Positions 52,651-61,569 of a DNA stretch of 64,000 nt are shown one piece after another. The position numbers and the translations under genes were made by a program. Source of the DNA: Rhizobacter koreensis (GTDB taxonomy: Bacteria > Pseudomonadota > Gammaproteobacteria > Burkholderiales > Burkholderiaceae_C); NCBI RefSeq assembly GCF_013366375.1, contig NZ_JABWMJ010000001.1, positions 558,001 through 622,000 of the forward strand, written 5' to 3'. The notes below the pieces were generated by a model, which had not been told where the DNA came from, made no database searches, and worked only from the letters and a program-made list of their open reading frames with translations. Each line of letters begins with the position of its first letter. The stretch's first letter is position 1.

Positions 52651-53763
52651 ATGCGTCGACTTTCACTGCTCGCCACCATTTCGTCCGCGGTCCTCGCCGG
52701 CTGCGGCGGGGGCTCATCGGACTCAGACGACTTGCAGAGATCGGAGCACAGCGTTCCGGTCACCTCGACTGCGCCTTCGATGATGGGACAGACTGCCCAG
52801 CTCTACGTGCGCGAGATCAGGCCGGAGAACAGCTCCGCGACCCCGCCGGCCGTCGTGTTCGTTCACGGATCGGGAACCCCGGCCGAGGTCTCGTTCGACT
52901 CCAGGATGGACGACTACAGCTGGATGCGCGAAGTGGCGCGCGCCGGCTTCGACGTGTTCTCCGTCAGCATGACCGGCTACGGCGGCTCGACGCGGCCGGC
53001 GCCGATGAGCAACCCCTGCAACATCGCGCGGGCACAGCAGGCGGGCTACGTGCCGGCACCGTGCGAGCCGACGTACCGCTCGCCGCTCACCACCATGACG
53101 TCGGACTGGAACGACGTCGGCGCGGTGGTCGACTACGTGCGGCGCCTGCGCGGCGTCGATCGCGTCTCGCTCGTGGCCTGGTCGCAGGGCGGGCCGCGCG
53201 TCACCGGCTACGCGAACTTGCAGCCGACGAAGGTCAATCGCATCGTCGTGCTGGCTCCCGCCTACAGCCGCACCGGCGCCACCGCCGAGCCCAATCCGCT
53301 GCCCACGCTCAACGACGGCGTGATGTCGGTGCAGTCGCGCAAGGACTTCATCGCCAACTGGGACCGCCAGGTCGGCTGCCCCAACCAGTACGACCCGGCT
53401 GCAGCGACGAAGATCTTCGACGAGATGCTCGAGTCCGATCCGGTCGGCGCCAAGTGGGGTGAAGGCGCGCGGCGCGCGCCGAACGTTCCGACCTGGGGCT
53501 TCAACCAGGTCACCGTCTCGGCGTTCAAGGTGCCTTATCTGATGATCACCGGCGAGCACGACGTGCAGGTGCCCCCGGCACGCGTTCGCGAGCTGTTCCA
53601 GGACCTCGGCAGCGAGAACAAGGTCCTCGTCGATCTGGCGTGCTCGTCGCACAACGCGATGTGGGAGAAGAACCGCGCGTACGTGTACGACGCCACCATC
53701 CAGTTCCTGCGTGACGGCAAGGTGAACGGGGTGAGCAACGGCGTCGTGCGGCTGGCGTACTGA
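52651..53763 (+). CDS. Alpha/beta-hydrolase lipoprotein
   Basis: 370 residues. Lipobox VLAGC (C18) with a Gly/Ser/Asp spacer, then an alpha/beta-hydrolase: oxyanion VVFVHGSGTP, nucleophile S178 in AWSQGG, Asp in ITGEHDVQVP and His in SSHNAMW. Envelope-anchored esterase or lipase-like enzyme; next to a xylanase it might be a deacylase of xylan or aromatic esters, but that is guesswork. GAGGAGAC ribosome site. Confidence 0.8.
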   Translation: MRRLSLLATISSAVLAGCGGGSSDSDDLQRSEHSVPVTSTAPSMMGQTAQLYVREIRPENSSATPPAVVFVHGSGTPAEVSFDSRMDDYSWMREVARAGFDVFSVSMTGYGGSTRPAPMSNPCNIARAQQAGYVPAPCEPTYRSPLTTMTSDWNDVGAVVDYVRRLRGVDRVSLVAWSQGGPRVTGYANLQPTKVNRIVVLAPAYSRTGATAEPNPLPTLNDGVMSVQSRKDFIANWDRQVGCPNQYDPAAATKIFDEMLESDPVGAKWGEGARRAPNVPTWGFNQVTVSAFKVPYLMITGEHDVQVPPARVRELFQDLGSENKVLVDLACSSHNAMWEKNRAYVYDATIQFLRDGKVNGVSNGVVRLAY

Positions 53764-53969
53764 CCCGGCGCGGGTGACGGGCTCCCGCAGGTGTGCGGGG
53801 CTCGTCGTTCATGCCGTCGAACGCGCGCGGTGCTCGGGTGGGAACGAGTCGCGATTCGGAGGGCTGCTGACCGTTTGCGGCTCTCGCGAAGGCCAGGGAT
53901 CGCCGCCGATCAAGGCGCGCGTTGGTGACTCTTGCCCTCCGGTGACACATCCGCTTGTAGATGCGTTGG

Positions 53970-54596
53970 TCAGCCGCCGAGCCCCTTCAGGATGGCCTTT
54001 CCTGTCCCGAGCGGATTGCCGCGCGCCTTCTCCTCCTCGCGGCCCATGTACGTAAAAATGCCGTCCGACGTTTTCTGGCTCACGTAGTCGGTGATCTTCT
54101 TCTCGTCGTAGCCGACCGACGACAGCGTCTGCGTCTGCTTGAAGACGCCCGATTTCTCGAGCGCGGAGTGCACCAGCGGCGTGAGCTTCCTGATGATGTC
54201 GCCGCTCGACGACTTCTTCAGGTACTCGGTCGCCGCGGTCTTGCCGCCGGTCGCGATCTGGCCCAGGTCCTGCAGCGACATCTTGTCGATCGCGGAGCGG
54301 AAGATCGGCTTCGCTTCGGCAGCGGCCTGCTCGGCCGCACGGTTGAGGCTGGCCGAGATGTCGTTCGTGAGGCCGGCCTTGTCGGTCAGCTTCATCAGGC
54401 CACCGAGGTTCTTGCCGACGCCCGGCATCGCGATGCGGATGGCAGCGTCGGCCGAGAACGCGCCGGGCTTCGAGAGCTTGTCGAGGGCGCTGTCCGACGC
54501 CTTGTCCAGCAGGCCCTTGACCGCGTCCTGCGCGTGACCAGGTGCGGCGAACGCACAAGCGACGACTGCGACGGAGACAACGTGACGGAGGGACAT
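53970..54596 (-). CDS. DUF4197 family exported protein
   Basis: 208 residues with signal peptide (MSLRHVVSVAVVACAFAAPG, cut near AQD). The helical body includes KGLLDKASDSALDKL, a repeated 'AIRIAMPGVGKNLGGLMKL', SALEKSGVFKQTQTLSSVGYDEKKITDYVSQKTSDGIFTYMGREE, the last part diagnostic of DUF4197. Periplasmic and of unknown function. Start ATG at 54596 fits the signal; the upstream in-frame extension is arginine-rich. Confidence 0.85.
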   Translation of the reverse strand: MSLRHVVSVAVVACAFAAPGHAQDAVKGLLDKASDSALDKLSKPGAFSADAAIRIAMPGVGKNLGGLMKLTDKAGLTNDISASLNRAAEQAAAEAKPIFRSAIDKMSLQDLGQIATGGKTAATEYLKKSSSGDIIRKLTPLVHSALEKSGVFKQTQTLSSVGYDEKKITDYVSQKTSDGIFTYMGREEEKARGNPLGTGKAILKGLGG

Positions 54597-54854
54597 GGCA
54601 CACCTCTGGAAGAAACGCGGTGAGGCGCGCAGCCTAGCAGCGATCGACGATGCGATCGCTGCGCGCGATCGACGGGATCGACGGACACTCGCTTCCGGAG
54701 AGGATCGAAGCGTGGCGGCGCTGCGCCACGCCAAGGTACTGATCCGACCGGCAGCTTCGCAGCAATCCGTTCAGGACCGCGAAGGTCACTGGCTCGCCAC
54801 CAGGCGCGCATGGTCGCCGACCGTTCCTAAATGCGCTTGGCAATCGGCACCGCA

Positions 54855-55778
54855 TCAGCCGGCCAATCTTCCCGCCGCCTCCCTCAGGTATCCAGCGAAG
54901 TCGAGTGCGGCCGGCATGAGCTGAGTTCCGCGGCGCGAAATCAGGAAAAGGTCGAGGTGCACCACAGGCTCGCGCAACATCGACATGCAGAGTCCCTGTC
55001 GCAGGCATTCGCGCAGCGCGAAGGACGGCAAGACGGCGTGACCGTGCCCGGCGCGTACCATGCTCATGATCGTGCCGATCAGGTTGAGCTCCCGGCGCTC
55101 CTCGTACCCACGGCCGATGCCAGCCAGGTGCTTTTCGATAAGTGCCTGAATCGGGTTGTCGGGCGGGAGGCTGACGAGCGGCAGGCTCGCCAGGCTGCGC
55201 CAGGGCTGGCTGGCGCCAAGCCCGAGCACGCCGTGCCCGGGCGGGCTCACGCGCATGAGGCGGAACTTGCACAGCGGCTCCCGGTTCAGCCCTACCGCCG
55301 GCTTGACGAAGAATCCCAGCCCGATGTCTGCCTGGCCTTCCAGCACGCGGCTGCGGACGACGCTCACGTCCACGTCCGCAAGGTGGACGCGAACCTGCGG
55401 ATGACTTCGGGTGAATGCGCCGACGACGTCGGGTAGCAGGCTGGCCGACACCATCGGCGTCGCGGCGACGTCCAGGCGCGAGCGCACGGCGTCCTGAGTG
55501 CCGCCGATCACGTCGCCGACGTTGCGCAGCTCCGAGAGGATGCGCTCCGCCACCGGTTGAAGACGCCGGCCGGCGTCGGTGGGCGTCACCGAGCGTGTCG
55601 TGCGTTCGAACAGCCGAGCACCGACCTGGTCCTCGAGTTCCTTCACCAGCATGCTGATGCCAGACGGGGACATGGGGATCTGCTCCGCCGCCTTTGTGAA
55701 GCTCTGCAGGCGTGTGATCTCCACGAACGCCAGCAGCTGGCGGCTGGTCACATTGATCAATCTCCGTGACGAGTTCAT
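54855..55778 (-). CDS. LysR-family regulator
   Basis: 307 residues from ATG 55778. HTH with TSRQLLAFVEITRLQSFTKAAEQ and MSPSGISMLVKELEDQVG, effector domain with RSRLDVAATPMVSASLLPDVV. Divergent from the FAD monooxygenase with only 50 bases between starts, so it surely controls that gene, probably with an aromatic inducer. A TTG start at 55829 would extend it through the palindrome and into the divergent start codon, so is unlikely. Confidence 0.9.
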   Translation of the reverse strand: MNSSRRLINVTSRQLLAFVEITRLQSFTKAAEQIPMSPSGISMLVKELEDQVGARLFERTTRSVTPTDAGRRLQPVAERILSELRNVGDVIGGTQDAVRSRLDVAATPMVSASLLPDVVGAFTRSHPQVRVHLADVDVSVVRSRVLEGQADIGLGFFVKPAVGLNREPLCKFRLMRVSPPGHGVLGLGASQPWRSLASLPLVSLPPDNPIQALIEKHLAGIGRGYEERRELNLIGTIMSMVRAGHGHAVLPSFALRECLRQGLCMSMLREPVVHLDLFLISRRGTQLMPAALDFAGYLREAAGRLAG

Positions 55779-55791
55779 CAGGAACTGCTGG

Positions 55792-55805
55792 TTGATTCGA
55801 ATCAA
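55792..55805. promoter_or_regulatory. LysR box: perfect 14-bp palindrome TTGATTCGAATCAA
   Basis: Located midway in the 50-bp LysR/monooxygenase divergent region. It holds T-N11-A inside a perfect dyad, the standard LysR target. Very likely the binding site of the adjacent regulator. Confidence 0.75.
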
Positions 55806-55828
55806 GGGCCGAACTCTAATTCTGCGCA

Positions 55829-57448
55829 ATGAGTACCGAAAGAACTGAAGTTTCCCTCTCGGCCGTCGAGGTGGTCATCGTCGGCGGCGGACCCGTCGGC
55901 ATGGGGCTGGCGGTCGAGCTGGGACAACGCGGGATTCGTTGCGTGATCGTGGAGCGGTATGTCAAGCCGCAGCCAATCCCCAAGGGACAGAACCTCACGC
56001 AGCGTACGCTCGAGCACTTCCACTTCTGGGGGGCGGAGCAGCGGCTGCGCGCGGCGCGCACGATCCCGCGCGAGTACGGCATCGGCGGGCTGACCGCATA
56101 CGGCACGCTGCTGGGACCCTACTCGTACGACTGGCTGCAGCGCGACCTGGTACAGCCCTACTACTTCACCGAGAACGAAAGGCTGCCGCAGTACGCGACG
56201 GAGGCCGTGCTGCGCGAGCGAGTGAGCGAACTGCCATCGGTGCAGGCGCTCTACGGCTTCGACGCCGACAGCGTGGTGCAGGACACCGAGGGTGCTGACG
56301 TGACCGTGGTGGACCGCACCAGCGGCGTACGGAGCACGTTGCGCGCACAGTACGTCGTCGGCTGCGACGGCAGCCGCTCCCGCGTGCGTGAGGCGGCTGG
56401 CCTGCCGCAGACACGTACCGACCACGACCGGCTGATGGTGTTGCTGGTGTTCCGCTCGCGTGAGCTGCACACGCTGCTGGAGTGCTTTCCAGGCAAGTCC
56501 TACTACAACGTCTTGCATCCTGAACTGAAAGGCTACTGGAAATTCCTCGGCCGCGTGGACCTGGGCAGCACATGGTTCTTCCATGCTCCGGTTCCGGTTG
56601 GCACCACGGCGGACAACTACGACTTCCGCGCCTACCTGCAGGAGGCCGTGGGGGCCAGCTTCGACATCGAGTTCGAGCACATCGGCTTTTGGGACCTGCG
56701 CTTCATGCTGGCGGACCGCTACCGGGCGGGACGCATCTTCATCGCCGGCGACGCCGCGCATAGCCACCCGCCGTACGGCGGATATGGCGTGAACTCCGGG
56801 CTGGAGGATGCCCGCAACCTCGGCTGGAAGCTTGCTGCCACCCTTCAAGGCTGGGGTGGTGCAAAGCTGCTCGATTCCTATGAAGCGGAGCGGCGCCCTG
56901 TGTTCGCGTCGACGATGCACGATTTCATCGCCAAGGCCATCGATACCGATCGTGTGTTCCTGGACACCTACAGCCCCGAGCATGATCGCGAGGCCTTCCA
57001 GGAGGCTTGGCGCGCCCGCGCCGCAGGCGCCGTGGGTGAGGTGCAATCCTTCGAGCCGCATTACGAAGGCTCGCCGGTGGTCTGGCCCGGCGCTGGCACC
57101 GACGGACAGTGCAGTGCGGTCGGCACTCACAGGTTCGATGCCCGGCCCGGCCATCACCTCGCGCCCGCCTCCTTGACCTCCGGCCGAAACGTTTTCGAGG
57201 AGCTCGGCACGGGCTATACGCTGCTCGCGCTCGGCGCCACCCCCGAGGCGGTGCATGCGTTCGAGCAGGCCGCTGCCGAACTGACGCTTCCCCTGCGGGT
57301 CGTCACCGAGACGCAGCCACGTGAGACCGCCCGCTATGCCTCCCGTCTGATCCTGATAAGGCCGGACCAGTTCGTCACATGGGCAAGCGGTGATGCATCG
57401 CTCCGCCCCGGGCAGGAGCGAGAAGTCCTCTTGCTGGCAAGGGGCTGA
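55829..57448 (+). CDS. FAD-dependent aromatic monooxygenase (phenol hydroxylase/TfdB/PheA family)
   Basis: 539 residues. FAD-binding GGGPVGMGLAVELG, the DG motif in VVGCDGSRSRVRE, and the GD motif 'RIFIAGDAAHSHPPYGGYGVNSGLEDARN' characteristic of PF01494 hydroxylases. C-terminal thioredoxin-like dimerisation part (~420-535). It hydroxylates an aromatic ring with NAD(P)H and O2. Part of the LysR-regulated unit, followed 46 bases on by an esterase remnant and a TctC-type receptor; the substrate may be the acid released from a phenolic ester. Confidence 0.9.
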   Translation: MSTERTEVSLSAVEVVIVGGGPVGMGLAVELGQRGIRCVIVERYVKPQPIPKGQNLTQRTLEHFHFWGAEQRLRAARTIPREYGIGGLTAYGTLLGPYSYDWLQRDLVQPYYFTENERLPQYATEAVLRERVSELPSVQALYGFDADSVVQDTEGADVTVVDRTSGVRSTLRAQYVVGCDGSRSRVREAAGLPQTRTDHDRLMVLLVFRSRELHTLLECFPGKSYYNVLHPELKGYWKFLGRVDLGSTWFFHAPVPVGTTADNYDFRAYLQEAVGASFDIEFEHIGFWDLRFMLADRYRAGRIFIAGDAAHSHPPYGGYGVNSGLEDARNLGWKLAATLQGWGGAKLLDSYEAERRPVFASTMHDFIAKAIDTDRVFLDTYSPEHDREAFQEAWRARAAGAVGEVQSFEPHYEGSPVVWPGAGTDGQCSAVGTHRFDARPGHHLAPASLTSGRNVFEELGTGYTLLALGATPEAVHAFEQAAAELTLPLRVVTETQPRETARYASRLILIRPDQFVTWASGDASLRPGQEREVLLLARG

Positions 57449-57494
57449 CGGTCGAAGCCCCCAGCAAGTACATCAAGAACGCAAGGAGACAACC

Positions 57495-57935
57495 ATGTTC
57501 AGGCCATACCGAAGGCTGGCCCCCGCCTTCACCGCATCGCTGTTGGCCGCGTGCGGCGGCGGAGGCGGCGATGCTGACGATGCGCCCGTGACTCCGCCCG
57601 TCGCTGCCGCCCAGCACAACGTTCCTTGCGCGGACCTGCCCACTGCATTGAAGTCCTCCATGCGGGACCTGCAGCTCACGAGCGCGCTCCAGGTTGCAGC
57701 GACCGCCACGGTGCCAGCGTACTGCGACGTGCGCGGCACCATCAAGGGCAACGTCAACTTCGCCGTATATCTGCCGAGGGAATGGAACGGTCGGTTCCAG
57801 ATGGTCGGCAACGGCGGCAAGACCGTCTCCGGCGTCACCAGCACGCGGCCGCACTGCCCGTATCCAACGGAAGCGGTCTACAACGGCGGGGGTGACGTCA
57901 ACGCTGCCGCGAGCTACACCTGCCGCGTTCCCTGA
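57495..57935 (+). pseudogene. Internally deleted tannase/feruloyl esterase family gene (remnant)
   Basis: 146 residues with a good ribosome site (AAGGAG), lipoprotein signal (lipobox LLAAC, C20) and intact stop. It reads as the two ends of a tannase/feruloyl esterase: N-terminal 'VPAYCDVRGTIKGNVNFAVYLP...WNGRFQMVGNGG' fused directly to the C-terminal 'RPHCPYPTEAVYNGGGDVNAAASYTC' seen at the family's end. Enzymes of this family have about 500-560 residues, so roughly 400 including the Ser-Asp-His triad are gone, in frame. Catalytically dead by inference; a deliberate short form is less likely. Confidence 0.7.
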
Positions 57936-57953
57936 CCATCTCACGACCAGACA

Positions 57954-58928
57954 ATGCAAACATCTTCTTTGATTTCGCGGCGGGCCCTCCTCGCCATAGC
58001 GGCTGCGGGGGCGCTTCCCGGCGCGCGGGCGCAGGGCTCCGACGGTCCTATCCGGCTGGTCGTGCCGTTCACCCCAGGCACGGGGATCGATCTCATCGCA
58101 CGCCAGATCGGCCCGCAATTGTCCCGACGCCTTGGCCGCCCCGTTGTGGTTGACAACAAGGCTGGAGCTTCGGGCAACATCGGCACGCAGGAGGTCGTAC
58201 GCGCCGCGCCGGATGGCTCCACACTGCTCGTCACCGTGAACACCATGGTGATGAATCGGGCGCTGTACCCCAACGCGGGATTCGACCCGGTCAAGGAGCT
58301 CGATCCCGTGACCCTGACCAGCTGGGGCCAGTTGCTGCTGGTAGCGAGCACGAAGTCGGGTATCACGTCGGCGCGTGACCTGGTCAACCGCGCCAAGGCG
58401 AAGCCGGGCGCTCTGAACTATGGCTCACCAGGAGCAGGCACCCCGCACCACCTGGCGATGGAACTGGTGAAGAACCAGACCGGAACCTTCATCACCCATG
58501 TGCCGTATCGAGGTACGGCCCCCGCCGTCACGGACCTGCTGGGCGGCACCATTGACGTGATGTTCCTGCCCATCCATGTGGCACTGCAGCACGTGAAGGC
58601 AGGCAGCCTGCGCGCCCTCGGCATCAGCTCGGACAAGCCGCACCCGCTGCTGATGGACGTGCCGCCACTGAAGACGCTCAAGCTGGGCGATCTCGAGGTG
58701 GAGATGTGGTACGGCGTGCTGGCGCCCAAAGGAACGCCGAGGGCCTTCGTGGATCGCCTGAATGCACAGCTGAAGGAAATCCTGGCGCTGCCGGAAGTGC
58801 GTGCGGCGTTCGAAACGCAAGGCATGGTTCCCGCCCACAGCACGCCAGAGGAGTTCGGCGCTCTCATCCGGAAGGACGCAGACCGGTGGTCGCAGTTGAT
58901 CCAGAAGCAAAAGATTACCGCTGAATAG
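57954..58928 (+). CDS. Tripartite tricarboxylate transporter substrate-binding protein (Bug/TctC family)
   Basis: 324 residues. Tat-like leader SSLISRRALLAIAAAGALPG, then IRLVVPFTPGTGIDLIARQIGPQLSRRLGRPVVVDNKAGASGNIGT, AAPDGSTLL and THVPYRG. In the LysR/monooxygenase unit, starting 18 bases after the esterase remnant. It may capture an aromatic acid. No TctAB partner nearby. Confidence 0.9.
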   Translation: MQTSSLISRRALLAIAAAGALPGARAQGSDGPIRLVVPFTPGTGIDLIARQIGPQLSRRLGRPVVVDNKAGASGNIGTQEVVRAAPDGSTLLVTVNTMVMNRALYPNAGFDPVKELDPVTLTSWGQLLLVASTKSGITSARDLVNRAKAKPGALNYGSPGAGTPHHLAMELVKNQTGTFITHVPYRGTAPAVTDLLGGTIDVMFLPIHVALQHVKAGSLRALGISSDKPHPLLMDVPPLKTLKLGDLEVEMWYGVLAPKGTPRAFVDRLNAQLKEILALPEVRAAFETQGMVPAHSTPEEFGALIRKDADRWSQLIQKQKITAE

Positions 58929-59949
58929 GGCCGCTCACTGCTGCCGACCACATGGGTCCAATCCGCGGGATCACGGAAGTGTTCCCCTAGGGCGTGCAGC
59001 AGCCTAGCGACGAACGCGGTTCCTAAACGGCCCTTCTTGCGGACCACGCGCGATCGATCAGCACCGAGGCTCGGCGAGTGTTCGCATCGCGTCATGATGC
59101 AGGCGCCACGAACGCGGCCTCTGCACGGCAGACGCGTGCCGACGCCCTCAGCGCCCGGATGCAGATCGGGCGGGCGCTTGCCGCCTCGCCAGAGCCGCGA
59201 AACCTCGAACTGGCTGCGTCAATTGAGCGGCTCGTAGGGGAGACGCAGATGCGGCTCAGGAGGGAGCAGGCAGGGCCCGCACGGCAGACCTACGGCGTTG
59301 ACCGCGCTGAAGCGAGGCCAGCGCGAGACGTCCCTCTCGATCGAGGCAAGCGATGAAGAGCGCGTTGGGTGCAGAAGCGTGAGGGCGTGCTGACGGCAAC
59401 AGAGCTGGGCAGGTGACACCTGGCAATCTGCCTTGAAGCTGCCGTTCGCTACCGTCCCTTTCGGCCACGAGCCGACCTTCGCCAACGTCAGCTCTCGCGC
59501 AAGCCAGACGCGGCTTAACCCTGATCGCGCAACTTCAAATATCTCCGCGCCGGCCAACGCGATCGCCGGCCATTGGAGGCATCACCCCCACGTCTGCGCA
59601 ATCGTCGTAACGCTTCGGAAGTGGCGCGGAGTCAACCCCGTCCCGGGCGCAGGGGACGCGCTTAGACACATACCTGGGGTCGCGCAAGGCTCGTGCCCGC
59701 CGCGCTGTCGGTTCGGGATGTCCGGGCTCGAATTGCTCGGGATCCTTCAGCAGCGCAACTCGGCTCGATTGCATCCCAGGCAATCACGAGCGTCCACGAC
59801 GAATGTGGTTCGTTCGAGCATTCGTGGGAGTTTGGGTGCGGTTGCGACGCCGGCTCGAAGCTACGTCGTCCTGGCGTGGCACGTGTACGAACCTAAGCGG
59901 CCAGCACTCCTCGTCAAGAGGTGGAGGCTTTGGGTAGGCCTCGCAACAC
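58929..59949. other. Gene-poor 1-kb region
   Basis: About 1,020 bases with less GC-rich texture and no gene I can support. The longest reading, a 92-codon plus-strand ORF (59078-59356) with Ala/Arg-rich sequence, lacks a ribosome site and a recognisable family. No insertion sequence ends or transposase remnants were seen. It may be decayed coding sequence or the relic of an insertion or deletion event that also hit the esterase gene 1 kb to the left. Confidence 0.4.
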
Positions 59950-60639
59950 CTAGTCGTTGGATGTCTCTTCCGCACTCGGCTCCTTTCCCGGCGTGTAGCG
60001 CGGCCTCGGCTGCGGCACCAGGAAGAAGGCGACGCACGCCAATGCGATGGCGACACCCACGCGCGGCGCGACGACGGCGACCGGAACCGCGGTGATCTGG
60101 ATCACCGTCGAGGCGCCGTAGCGGCGCGTCATCTGCGTGAGGAAATCGGGCGCGAGCCGTTCGTCCATCACTCGCCGGCCCCCCGACAATCCGTAGAACC
60201 ACTTGAACATCCAGGTGCAGGCGGTCAGAGCGAGGCCGGCGACCAGGGTCACCGATGCCGGGTCCTCGAAGCCCGTGCCGAAGTGGAAGCACCAGACGCG
60301 GATCGGATACGGCATGACCACGATGGCCAACAGGAAGACGAGGTTGAGGGCGCTGAACCCGTGATCGCTCCTGTCATAGATGCGACCCGAGTAGTGGTGC
60401 TGCAGCCAGTAGGCCCCGATCACGAGATAGCACAGCACCAGCGCGAGATGTTCGCGCCACTGTTCTGCCATGGCATTCGCCAGATCGGTATAGCCCTTCG
60501 GACCTTCCGGTGAACCCGGAACCTTGATCTCCACGATCAGCAGGGTCAGCGCGATGGCGAAGACCGCGTCGCTGAACCCCTCGAAGCGGCTGAGCCCGCG
60601 CTCGGCACCTTTTGTCTTTGAGTCAGGAGGTCGAGCCAT
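59950..60639 (-). CDS. TMEM175-type potassium channel family (DUF1211) protein
   Basis: 229 residues with five to six membrane helices. The hallmark RFEGFSDAVFAIALTLLIVEI carries the FSD motif on helix 1 that lines the pore in TMEM175 channels. Bacterial members are short single-repeat forms that assemble as tetramers and conduct K+. Whether this one is selective for K+ cannot be read from sequence. Start ATG 60639. Confidence 0.85.
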   Translation of the reverse strand: MARPPDSKTKGAERGLSRFEGFSDAVFAIALTLLIVEIKVPGSPEGPKGYTDLANAMAEQWREHLALVLCYLVIGAYWLQHHYSGRIYDRSDHGFSALNLVFLLAIVVMPYPIRVWCFHFGTGFEDPASVTLVAGLALTACTWMFKWFYGLSGGRRVMDERLAPDFLTQMTRRYGASTVIQITAVPVAVVAPRVGVAIALACVAFFLVPQPRPRYTPGKEPSAEETSND

Positions 60640-60670
60640 CCATTGTTCCTTCAGAACGTCTGCTCATGGG

Positions 60671-61510
60671 CTACAGCATGGGAAGCCGGGCCGGCCACTG
60701 GCCCAGCGGGAACGCTCCGTCGATGCGGGCGAGTTCGGCTTCCGTAAGCCGCAGGGCGCCGGCGCCCGCGTTGTCGGCGGCGTGCTCCGGGCTGGACGCC
60801 TTGGGGATCGCGAACAAGGACGGCCTCCGTACCAGAAATTGGAGCGCCACCTGACGCGCCGTCGCACCGTGCCTTGCCGCGATGTCCTCCAGGACGCGGC
60901 CTCCCGGCGTACGCGGGCCCGGGAAGCTGCCATGGCCGAATGGGCTGTAGGCGACCACCGCGACGCCGCGTGCTTCGCACCACGGCAGTACGGCGTGCTC
61001 GATCGCGCGCTCTTCCAAGTGGTAGAGGACCTGATTGCAGGCGAGACGGCCTTCGCCCCCGGCGCTCCAGGCCAGCTCCAGCTCGGGCACGTCGAAATTG
61101 CTCACGCCCCACGACAGGATCTTGCCGTCGCGCCGGAGTCGCTCGAAGCCCTCGAACGTGTCGTCGAGCGGGTGCGAACCGGGCCAGTGCAGGAGGTAGC
61201 AGTCCAGCCTATCGGTCCGCAGGCGCGCGAGCGAGCGCTCGCACGCCGCCATGGTCCCGGCACGCGAGGCGTTGCCGGGGAGAACCTTGGAAACCAGGAA
61301 AACCTCGTCGCGCCGACCGGTGATGGCTTCGCCGACCACGACCTCGGCGTCGCCGTACATCTCGGCGGTGTCGATGTGGGTCATGCCGAGATCGAGGCCG
61401 CGGCGCAGGGCAGCGACCGCCGTCGGCCGATGCGCGTCGTCGATGTACCAAGTTCCCTGGCCGATCACTGCAACCTCGCGCGGCGCCGTACCAAATGGGC
61501 GCCGCTGCAT
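60671..61510 (-). CDS. Aldo/keto reductase
   Basis: 279 residues, (beta/alpha)8 AKR. Catalytic tetrad D47 (HIDTAEMYG), Y52, K75 (VSKVLPGN) and H108 (LLHWPG) all present; the C-terminal FLVRRPSLFAIPKAS matches the NADPH-binding end. Reduces aldehydes and ketones. Start ATG 61510; a longer frame to the right is the antisense of another gene. With DJ-1-type and ADH neighbours, it fits carbonyl detoxification. Confidence 0.88.
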   Translation of the reverse strand: MQRRPFGTAPREVAVIGQGTWYIDDAHRPTAVAALRRGLDLGMTHIDTAEMYGDAEVVVGEAITGRRDEVFLVSKVLPGNASRAGTMAACERSLARLRTDRLDCYLLHWPGSHPLDDTFEGFERLRRDGKILSWGVSNFDVPELELAWSAGGEGRLACNQVLYHLEERAIEHAVLPWCEARGVAVVAYSPFGHGSFPGPRTPGGRVLEDIAARHGATARQVALQFLVRRPSLFAIPKASSPEHAADNAGAGALRLTEAELARIDGAFPLGQWPARLPML

Positions 61511-61569
61511 GCTGTTCGGTCCTGCGGCAGAAGGCGCATGCTGCGCAGCGCCGGCTGCTGCTGCTGGTC

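Noticed and set aside
53784..53799. CCCGCA/TGCGGG hairpin after the lipoprotein hydrolase as a terminator
   Set aside because: Only a 6-bp stem and no T-run follows; not better than chance in such GC-rich DNA.
54855..55829. TTG start at 55829 for the LysR gene
   Set aside because: It would cover the LysR box and overlap the start of the divergent gene; the ATG at 55778 fits the family's N-terminus.
59078..59356. 92-codon plus-strand ORF in the gene-poor region
   Set aside because: No ribosome site and no recognisable family. Its Ala/Arg-rich sequence fits random GC-rich DNA.
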